From assembly GCA_019915015.1 (NCBI GenBank), contig JAHBBC010000016.1, positions 372,001 through 436,000 on the forward strand: a stretch of 64,000 bases of DNA, in the 5' to 3' direction. Shown piece by piece: positions 1 to 9,070 of the stretch (its first letter is position 1; each line of letters starts with the position of its first letter). Position numbers and translations under genes: made by a program. Below the pieces are notes generated by a model. The model was not told the origin of the DNA, searched no databases, and saw only the letters and a program-made list of their open reading frames with translations. Source of the DNA: Auriscalpium vulgare (taxonomy: Eukaryota > Basidiomycota > Agaricomycetes > Russulales > Auriscalpiaceae).

Positions 1-800
1 GTCAGCTAGACTATACAAAGTCGGACGACAACAATGTTCATGGGACGATATTGGACGCTCTGCATGGCCAAGGAGGTTCATGTTGGTCCTGGTCCAGTCC
101 ATAGTATGTCAGTTACAGGGCACAAGGGTGCCCGGGGGGCCGGTGGATGGCGCAGCAGCCAATCGGATATGCCGGGCCGAGTGCAACGACTTGCTCGCCC
201 TCACAACCAACGCTCAAGCCAGGACACCCCCTGGCTCAAGCTCAAGCGCTCAAGCTCAAGTTCCACATGTACAGGATGACTTTGATATCGGCTGCGATGT
301 GCAAGGGGCAGCGATGTCGAAGCTACTGCGAAGCTACTATTGGTTCGCCTCGGCGATGAAGGCCTGCTACTAAGCTTCCTGATACACTGCGGCCATCGAC
401 GAACAACCAGGGCCCTTACTTGTTCTGCTCACAGTGGATTTGGATATAGATCTACAACACGCTCGCTGCGGCGTCTCCGAGTCGCTCACAGCGTGGCCGG
501 ATTCAATACTGTCCGCATGGATGCTGCACACATGAGGCTGGACTTCCTTAATGTGAAGCGTCCTGGAGGTGTGAAGAATCCTAGAGACGACAAGACGCAC
601 TGCTCCTATCTGGTCATCTCACAACGAGCGTCGTTTCTCTGATGTACTGATACACCTCCCCTCTTGGAACACGCCGCACACTCACCTCAGCAGCACACAC
701 ACCGCATTCCCCCGATCAACATCTAATCTTGGAATGCGACGTCTTTGACGTCTTCATTTACAACTGTAGCTGTCCATGACTCCGCTGCCATACGCTTTGC
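1..800. other. No supported gene
   Basis: Several overlapping short open frames occur on both strands, but none has a recognisable domain or a convincing exon structure. A small CTCAAG-type hexamer repeat lies at about 233-262. The stretch from about 640 to 800 would be the 5' flank of the DUF2235-WD40 gene. Confidence 0.5.
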
Positions 801-3800
801 ATGGGTATGTTTTCCGCCCAGCACCCGCCCAGGTCTCCTGCTGAAGTTCTCCAGATGTCCGGAACAGAGATGCACCAACCAAACGTTTCTCCCTCTACAA
901 CATCTCTTGCATCATCAACCACAGAAACACCGCGCGAAGGCCTACCGGGCAAGGCAGGCCCGTTTGTCGGCACGGAAAAGGGCACGGAAAGTAAAGGGCC
1001 GTCTTGCAAGTGCAAGCCACTTCCCGACGGCAAGCATGGGAGAAACCTTGTCGTCTGTATCGACGGCACGTCCAATCGGTTTAGCTTAAAGGTTCGCTTT
1101 CTCGCTTTCCCTCATAGCGATTTGCCTCACACAATGTCGCTCGCCGGTCTGTAGAACACCAACGTTCTTGAACTGTACAGCCGTCTCCACAAGGACGAGT
1201 CGCAACTCGCATACTACAGCAGTGGAGTTGGGGCCTCTGTAAAGGATTCGTCTTTGAAACAGAAGATTAAGCAAACCATCGATACCGCGATTGCCTGGTG
1301 AGTTATTCGGGTTCGTGCAATATTTGTTTCTCTCATCGATGTTGCATAGGAACTTCAAGGAGATTGTGCTCGACGCATACCAGTGGCTGTGCGAGAATTA
1401 TCAGCCTGGAGACCGGATTTTTTTGTTCGGTGAGCCGCTCTGCAAGTCCTGTTTGACACTTCTGACGTCAAAATGCCCACTGTAGGTTTTTCTCGCGGAG
1501 CCTACCAAGCCCGCGTGATCGCCGGCATGATAGAGAAGGTGGGCAGTTTCACTGTGGTGCAGACCAAAGCCATACTCAGTTTGTCCCTGCTCAGGTCGGT
1601 CTCCTCCATAAGGGACATAAGTAATAGCCAAATTCCCTTGTACGTCGTCTCCAAGCGCATGGGTGGCACCGCCTGAAGCACCACCAGCGCATATGAGCAT
1701 TACGTCTCGATTACCAGGAGCCAAACAGGAAGTACTTCAGTACCACCCACGGAGCAGGACGACGATATCAAGAGTCCAAAGGACCCTGGTTACGCGGAGC
1801 GGCTCTGTAGTAGCTTCAAAAATACGATGTCACAAAAGGATGTAAGAGTCCACTTCGTTGGCGTATGGTGGGTCTCTTATAAGATGTCTTCCGATGGGTG
1901 CCTTACACAGTAATTTCATCATAGGGATACGGTGTCGTCCATCTGGTTTGCGCGAGATACAAGCCTACCAGAGACGACGACGGGCATGTTGCATGTCTGT
2001 GCCTGCCGCCATGCTCTCGCGCTCGACGAGAACCGAGTGAAATTCCAGCCCGAGCTTGTCAATGGAGGCAATGGCCCACTGAGCAAGGATAGCAGAAAGG
2101 GTGATGTCAAAGAGGTCTGGTTCTCGGGCTCACATTCGGATGTGTAAGCACCCCTCGTGTCACTGTCAGCTGTGTTGGTCCACGTTGATTGGTTTCTGTT
2201 TCAGCGGTGGTGGAAATATCCCTAATCTGGAGCTTAGACACTTCGGAGCTCCGCTACGCTGGATGTCGTACGAAGGCATCACCCACGGGCTCCGCTTGTT
2301 GCCCTGGCAAGGCATCCAATGGAAGTCATTCAAGCCCAATCCCTCTCTCACCGGGTTCTGGAAGGTTTTGGAATATTATCCCTTTCGCCAACTGTCGTAC
2401 AAAGACGGCGACAGTACGATACGTCGGTTCGTCACGTTCAATGAATGTCTCCATCTGCCTGAGGAGTATTTATGTTTCTCTAGACCCCATCTCGGCCGTG
2501 CTCGTCAGGTGACGGCAGGCCAGATGATCCATGAATCAGTCTTCGAGAACATCGAGAAAGGAGACTACAAGCCCTTAGCTCATTTACCAGGAGGAGTACA
2601 CTGGGAGAGACAAGCCCTGAAACACTTGAATATGCTCGAGGGCGACGCCTTTGCTTCGGCGACCATCACCCTCTCGCAGCTCAAGACCGACTCCCAGAAT
2701 AATCAACGACTGTCTCCGGAGCACCAAAATACCCTCACTACTTTGGCTTCAACAGGTGAGCATGTCGTTTGATATCACGCTGTGATGCCTCAACTGTGTT
2801 TTGCAGCCATCGGCCGTGATTCACTTGCCACTGCAGCTGAAGCTGGGGATATCTTGTTCCACGCTCTTTCGCTCGAGCATGAACATGCAGATACCGGAAG
2901 GCGCAGCCTCAACATGACGGCTTTGATTGGCGCGATCGTGTGTCTCCGTTCACGACCGCCTGCATCAAAGGAGGTCACGAAAGCACGGCTGTCGGAGCTT
3001 GTATCCGTGCTGGCGGACGTCCCTGAAAATTCCAAACTCCGCAGGGACTTCATGGAGGTCTTTCGCGGTGAATTCATCGCATTTCTTGTCTCCTTCGAAT
3101 TCGATGACCGCAGGCGGCGTCCAGAAACTCAAATTTTCTGCGGACATCAAGACGAAGTCAACTCTGTTTGTTTTTCCGCCGATGGCAAGCGAGTTGTTTC
3201 GGGCTCGGACGATCGCACAATCCGCGTCTGGGATGCCCGGACGGGGCAGATGGTGGCAGGACCGTTCATCGGGCACACCCGCGCGGTACGGTCTGTCGCG
3301 TTCTCCCCTGATGGCGCGCTCGTTGTCTCGGGATCGCTCGACGAGACAATCCGAATTTGGAATGCCCAGACGGGAGAGAAGGTGGCTGGGCCATTCACGG
3401 GGCACACAGAGTCAGTTCTGTCTGTCGCATTCTCGTGCGATCGCGAGCGCGTCGTCTCAGGCTCAAGCGACGAGACCATCAGAATTTGGCATGCCCGCTC
3501 TGGGAAGACGGTGGCAGGGCCGTTCACGGGGCACTCGGATTCGATTCAGTCTGTCGCATTCTCCATCGATGGCACGCAGATCGTCTCTGGTTCGCGCGAC
3601 GAGACTATTCGAGTGTGGGATCCCCAGACTGGTGAGATGGTGGCAGGGCCATTCAAGGGACACACAAGTGTGGTCCGGTCCGTCGCGTTCTCCCCTGATG
3701 GAAAGCGCGTCGTCTCGGGCTCGTCCGACAATACAGTTCAAACCTGGGATACTCAGACGGGGGAGACGGTGGCGGGGCCATTCACGGGTCACAAGCATTG

Positions 3801-4256
3801 GGTTCAATCTGTCGCGTTCTCACCAGATGGCAAGTACATCATCTCCGGCTCGAACGACGAGACAATCCGGATTTGGGATTCCCAGACGGGGAAGACGATG
3901 GCACGGCCGTTTACGGGGCATACGGGCTGGGTCCTGTCGGTCGCATACTCGCCGGATGGCACGCTTGTAGCGTCAGGCTCGGTGGATGGGACAGTGCGCA
4001 TCTGGGATGCTTCGGACATTGAGGTTCTATTTCCGCGCGCTTCCGTCTGCGCGCGAATTTACTGACATTTGTTCCCATTTCTGCTGCAGTCCAGCGTTAT
4101 CTGATCACATCGCACGGACCGACCACCGCTTCTATGCCTCACGAAGAGGCTCGCGTTGGCTTTGTCGATGTTGAATCTATCCAGAGGACACTGCTTGTAG
4201 ACCAAAAAGCACGCCGAATCTCCCGCAAAGAAAGGTGGAAATTTGAGTGGGATTAA
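801..4256 (+). CDS. DUF2235 hydrolase fused to seven WD40 repeats
   Basis: The model has ten exons: 801-1091, 1155-1297, 1350-1429, 1486-1538, 1595-1620, 1688-1867, 1925-2143, 2205-2755, 2807-4023 and 4095-4256 (973 codons plus stop). Residues about 78-330 are a DUF2235 domain, the fungal relative of Tle1-type phospholipase effectors. Visible motifs are VVCIDGTSN at the start, the nucleophile elbow GFSRGAYQ, VGVWDTVSS, and KEVWFSGSHSDVGGGN. A middle segment of about 300 residues has no recognised fold. Seven WD40 repeats of about 43 residues follow (about 627-920), each with the SVAFSPDG and IRVWD signatures. The last exon adds a 53-residue charged tail. The repeats are far more alike than in ordinary WD40 proteins, which suggests recent amplification. 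Exon 5 is the weak point: the family motif NSQIPF is readable just after 1620 but one base out of frame. Function is inferred only: a lipase-like or other hydrolase module with a WD40 sensor or scaffold. Confidence 0.85.
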
Positions 4257-4932
4257 TATCGCGATGGTATACGGACCCCGCACGGTCGATACCACGGATT
4301 ACCACCCAATGTACTACTTATATTATAAGGGCGTTGTTCGCGCCGAGGGCACGCGGTCGCGCACCTACGTGCGATTGTTGCGGAGTAATTAAGTAGCTCC
4401 TCCCAGGTATCGTCAGAGTCCGTCCTAGAATGCGTGAGGACACACTGTCTAGCTCGAGGATAGTCTTTGCAACAGGATCAATCGGCACATCGGAGTGTAC
4501 ATATCCATGATCTTTTCCAGGCTGTAGAGCAATGATAGTGTGGTCAACGGACCCCATCTCAAAGCCAATAGGATTTTCTCGCTCCAACGCGACTGCCTAT
4601 CCGCACAATTACTGCATTTTGTTACTAACAAGGTATAAGTTAGGTGGATGTGGATTCACACTCAGTGTGTCAAGAGGAAGGAAAGGCGGTCGTCAAAACT
4701 ATGATAGATAAACCTGAACTTCGTGAGTCGTAGAGAGCACGCAGGCGACATGGCGAGATGCGGAGGATCAGATGCGACGTGAGCAGACACGGACGGCCAA
4801 CTCTAAGGTAATGCAACATACGGGGTATCCAAACTAGGTTCTTGCGCGAGATTAGACGAGGCACAAACTTCATGGCCGTGCTCCTTGCAACCCCCCTTCC
4901 ACTCCACATAGCAACCGACCGATCCTGCGCGC
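4257..4932. other. Intergenic, nothing recognised
   Basis: This gap separates the 3' ends of the DUF2235-WD40 gene and the membrane protein gene. A minus-strand open frame at 4318-4587 matches no family I know and lacks splice context. It probably holds two 3' UTRs. Confidence 0.5.
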
Positions 4933-6157
4933 CTACCGCGGGCCGTAGTTGTACGCCGCCTGCGGGCCTGGCGAGGCGCGTCCCGCTGTATACGCCTGCG
5001 GGCCAGGAGAGGCACGTCCCGCCGCATACGCCGCCTGCGGACCGGGGCTCGCGCGTCCCGCCGGGTCCCCGCCATACCCATAGGCAGCCTGCGGGCCGGG
5101 CGACTGGCGCCCCGCCTGTGGCGCCACACCAGGGTCGTACGCGGCGCCAGGGCCCGGCGAGCGACGGCCTGCGAGCTGTGTCATGGGGATCGCCTCGCCG
5201 TCGAACGTCTGCGGGATGGGCCCACGGTACGGGTCGTAGAACTGTTCGTTCGGGTCGTCGCGGTATGGCTGGCTTGGGTTGAGATGCGGGAGCGGTGGCA
5301 CGGCGTACGGGTCAGCGCCGCCGGGATAGAGCTCGGTGGTCGACGTCGCAGCGATGGACCCTGCGTAGCCACGGTCGGCCTCCGAACCAGTGTCGAAGCC
5401 CGCGCCGCCGGTGCGGTTGACGGGGAGCGGTACGCCCGTGGGTTCGCCGCCGTGCGTGTTGAGCTCGGGCCATTTGATGGCCTCGTCTGCGGGGGGAAAC
5501 GGGCGCTAAGTGAGATACGTGAAGTGAAGTAAGGGGTGTGGACCACGCACTGTCGTCCAGATCTGAGAAACGCTTGCGTGTGAACTTCCAGACAAAGAAT
5601 GCGATGATTACAAGGACGGCAACGCCTCCGGCGACGGACAGGCCTATGATAGTCGACGTCGAGATGCCGCTATTGTTGCCACCGTTGTTGTTATCCGCAG
5701 CAGACGTCGGGGAGGCGGATGTGCTCGAGCTCGAGGTCGGGGCATCGCTGGTGACGATGGTATTGGTCACTGTTAACGTAGGGGGCGCACCCGACGACGC
5801 AGGTGCCCCGGTATCGGTGGGTGGGGGCGCGGACGTCTGCGGCGGCGCACTTGTGGTGGGCGGCGGTGTGCTCGAGGTCTGTGGGGGATCAGACGACGTT
5901 GGAAGAGGCGATGAGCTCGGGGTCGTCGTGGCGGCCGCGGTGGAAGTGGGGGATGGCGATGCACTGGTCGGGGCTGCTGCTGACGACGGCTGAACTGAAT
6001 CACTCTGTGCCGGGGGGTCTGCGCGAACGCCTCGAGCGACGTGGTTGTGGACGGGATCGTCGAGGAGGCCATAGCGCGGGACGGTGAAGAGGACGATGCA
6101 TGTCAACGCGATGAGGAGGCCGAGGGAACGAGTCGGGGTCAGTCGGGGCGCCCGCAT
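4933..6157 (-). CDS. Single-pass membrane protein, S/T/P-rich ectodomain
   Basis: Two exons, 6157-5551 and 5486-4933, give 386 residues. The N-terminus has a hydrophobic signal or anchor segment (about residues 11-26). It is followed by about 120 residues dominated by Ser, Thr, Pro and Ala, as expected for an O-mannosylated wall-spanning region. A transmembrane helix (about 167-191, GLSVAGGVAVLVIIAFFVW) ends in the stop-transfer KFTRKR. The cytoplasmic tail begins with the basidiomycete-type sequence NEAIKWPELN and ends in five imperfect copies of RxSPGPQAAY. The architecture resembles Mid2/Wsc-like wall sensors, but no WSC or cysteine-rich head is visible, so a sensor role is only a guess. 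The start at 6157 was chosen because it places the hydrophobic segment at the N-terminus; a longer open frame upstream looks non-coding. The gene is divergent from the PPR-like gene, with 364 bp between start codons. Confidence 0.8.
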
Positions 6158-6521
6158 GGCCGGCTGCGAGGGCAAGACGACGGCCCTCAAACGGTGGTGA
6201 ACAGTGGAAAGAGCGCGCCGGACGACGTGCAACGAGGAGCGAAGAAAAAGTGTGGAAAAAGGAATATTATAAGGCTGAGTTGTCTTGGGCGCCCGCGCCG
6301 ACTTGATCGCGTGGACGTGGCTGTGACCACACCGCTCTTGCCTCCAAATCGCACGTCTCCCAGCCCAGCCCGTCGCTCTCAGAACAACTGCACCGCATTC
6401 GAGCCCACCGCATTGTGGACAGAAAGCAGGAATCTCGCGCGGTGGTGAGCCAAATGTTGACTTGCTGCGCATGCCGTGCTCATGCACCACGCAGTCATAG
6501 GAACTGCATGTCACAGAGTAC
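6158..6521. promoter_or_regulatory. Shared divergent promoter region
   Basis: The 364 bp between the membrane protein start (6157, minus) and the PPR-like protein start (6522, plus) must hold both promoters. No clear TATA box or operator was seen. Confidence 0.5.
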
Positions 6522-8315
6522 ATGCGCGCTCTGCTGAGGTGCTTCAGATGGAAGACACTTTCCAGCAGCGGCCATGCTCCCCGCCCTCGGACCCAGTTGA
6601 TCATCTACCGGAACTATGCCACCAGCGCGCGTGTGAACAAGGCGGATCCCCCCTCTATCCCTCAGGCTGGGGCAGAACTCGATTATGTGCAGTCCGCGCG
6701 CCTTCAATCCATCATCCTTAATTCACACCGCATGCTCCGAGATGGCCGTGTGCGAGACGCCTTGACATACTTCCGCCTCCGCCTCGACAGCGTTGCCCCA
6801 GTCGCGGTCGACAACCGCGCGAGCCGGCGTCACGCGTTCGAGCGCATCACGACCCTTCTTCTTCGCCACGGACACCTGCCGTTTGCGCAGAGAATAGTCA
6901 AGAATATGCAGGAAGAAGGTCTCAACCTGTCGGCCAACCTGCGTGCGAAGCTCGTCGCCGCGGAGCACTTCCGCCGTGCGCCAGAGGTGGACAAGGAGGC
7001 GCTGGTTGCCGACTTGCAAGCTGTCGTTGCCCTCCCGGGATTCTCAGAGGAAAATCTTCGGGAACTGATATCCTTCATGGCACGCCCCCCTCATCTGGAC
7101 GCAGACCTCATTGGACGCATCGTTGAGCTCTACGAGGCCGCCAAGGGCCACGCCATCCGTGTCTCCACCGCGAACCAGCTCATCAACGTCTATTCGCGCT
7201 CAAAATCGCTCGAAGTCGCGCAGCAGTTCCTCCCCGATGCTTCTGCTGTGGAAGCGCTCGCCGCGGGCCTGGACACGGGCAACATCGCAGCGCCCTACAC
7301 AACGATGATCAGCCAGCTCGCGGACGAGGACTTCCGTAACCCAGCTCAGATCAGCGCGCTACTGGCGCAGATGGGCGCGCTGTCCGTGCAGCCGGACCTT
7401 CCGCTATTCAACGCGCTCATCGCGATGGCCGTGCGCGCTCGGGACCTGAACAAGGCGTTTGCGCTGTACAATACTGTGCGAAACAGCCCGTCATCTGCGC
7501 TACTTCCCGACGCGTACACATTTGGTAGCATCTTCAAGGCCGCGCAGATGACGTTCCACAGGCGCACCGCGCGCTCGCGCGCTGTCAAGCCCCCGTCGGA
7601 TGCGCCCTCGCCGCGAGAGCTGTTCCGCGACCTGCTCGAGTGCCATATCATCGCCACAGACCGTAGGCCAACGTGCCGCTCGCCGGTGGCGACGACGTCC
7701 GTGCTGAACGTCGCGTTGCGCATGTTCATGCTCACGAAGGATTACCGCGGTGCCTATGTCGTACTCGTGGGCTTCAAGATGTGCGCGCTGCGTCCAGACG
7801 TGAAGACGTTCCGCGTGGTGCTGGTGACGCTGCTCGCGCAGGTGCGGATGGACACGCTCGGACGGCGGGTGGCCGGTGAAGAGCGCTGGGTCGACCGCTT
7901 CCTCGGTGGGGGGCAGGGGCACCACGTGACCGCAGCGCAGATCAAAGACGACGCTATCGAAGACTTTCTGCTCTTTGCAACGCGCGCGCGGCCACCGGGC
8001 GAGGCATGGGATGATGCGGAGCAGGCGCAGCTGCGGGCGCCAACGCGCGCGATGATTGAGGGACTCGAGTTGCCGCCGAAGAACGAAAAGTGGGACTTGG
8101 AGCCGCTGGAGAGGTTGGTTGGGAAAGCGATTTTGGCGTCGCTGGAGAACTCGGAGGAGCGGGCGGATAGGTATGTTGAGCGTGCGCTGCAGCCCGTCAT
8201 CGCAGAGATGATGCCAACGACGGACAAGTCCTCCAAATCGACAAGCAAGACATCTGGTGCACATTCGAGGAAGGGACAGATGAAAAGGCCGAGAGACGCT
8301 CGGAAGGGCAAGTGA
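6522..8315 (+). CDS. Mitochondrial PPR-like protein
   Basis: A single uninterrupted exon of 597 residues, unusual in this intron-rich window. The first about 40 residues are rich in Arg and Ser with almost no acidic residues, and include YRNYATSARVNK, a typical mitochondrial presequence with a likely processing site. The middle has degenerate helical pentatricopeptide-like repeats, the clearest being LPLFNALIAMAVRARDLNKA followed about 30 residues later by PDAYTFGSIFKAA. The C-terminus is lysine-rich. PPR proteins bind organellar RNA, so a role in mitochondrial RNA processing or translation is inferred. The repeats are too diverged to predict an RNA target. An orphan alpha-solenoid is the alternative reading. 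Confidence 0.75.
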   Translation: MRALLRCFRWKTLSSSGHAPRPRTQLIIYRNYATSARVNKADPPSIPQAGAELDYVQSARLQSIILNSHRMLRDGRVRDALTYFRLRLDSVAPVAVDNRASRRHAFERITTLLLRHGHLPFAQRIVKNMQEEGLNLSANLRAKLVAAEHFRRAPEVDKEALVADLQAVVALPGFSEENLRELISFMARPPHLDADLIGRIVELYEAAKGHAIRVSTANQLINVYSRSKSLEVAQQFLPDASAVEALAAGLDTGNIAAPYTTMISQLADEDFRNPAQISALLAQMGALSVQPDLPLFNALIAMAVRARDLNKAFALYNTVRNSPSSALLPDAYTFGSIFKAAQMTFHRRTARSRAVKPPSDAPSPRELFRDLLECHIIATDRRPTCRSPVATTSVLNVALRMFMLTKDYRGAYVVLVGFKMCALRPDVKTFRVVLVTLLAQVRMDTLGRRVAGEERWVDRFLGGGQGHHVTAAQIKDDAIEDFLLFATRARPPGEAWDDAEQAQLRAPTRAMIEGLELPPKNEKWDLEPLERLVGKAILASLENSEERADRYVERALQPVIAEMMPTTDKSSKSTSKTSGAHSRKGQMKRPRDARKGK

Positions 8316-9070
8316 CAAGTGTGCCCAACTAACATATACAAGTATAATACCAATGTAAGTCGCTGTCCTAAGGCAATATTGCCTATCCTAATAGAAATGT
8401 CCCCTCTAAGCAGTCCAGTTTGAGGACAGACGGAGACGTGATCGACGTGATCAATGCGTTCTCGTCGTCGGGAAAGACGCGTTCGCCGCAAACACTGATG
8501 CGCGGAACATCCCAGACGGTCTCCCTTCTTTTTACCACCCGCCTTATTTACTCAATATTTCTATGAGAGGCAAACAGAACAGTTCTCCACCCGTGCCCTC
8601 GTGGCACGTCGCATTACGGCATGCGCGTACACTCTTTCAGTTCTTTTGACGCACAATCTAAGCTCTCTACGGACATCGACGGTCCCGGACCTCTCCGACG
8701 AGCAGAGTTTGCATCTTGTCTTGCCATCAACTCGGCACAAACCCGTGTCGGTCGGGTTCGCTGCCTCGAATCCCACAATTCCCGTTCCATTCTACCTTTG
8801 TCGACACTGCCCGCTTTCCAAAATGTTCGATCTACTTGAGGCAGAGCTCTTAGTACTTCATCTCGGGTCCGTGCATTCCAGACGTCATGGCAATATTCAT
8901 GCGTCCGCATGCATTTTGACACGCAATCACTCAACCTCACATATGACATCCGCCTCGTTGACGTCCAAGACGCTGCTATTGCGCTGTCATAAATTTTCAA
9001 ACGGCTGCTCAGACCATTGAAGTAGCTGGCGAGAGAGAGACATCGCCTGTCAATCCCTCTTTTGCCCCCT
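8316..9070. other. Intergenic, no supported gene
   Basis: This region holds the 3' flank of the PPR-like gene and the 5' flank of the CFA-synthase-like gene. Overlapping open frames on both strands (for example 8614-9078 minus and 8601-9020 plus) have no recognisable domain and overlap each other, so I do not call them. Confidence 0.5.
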
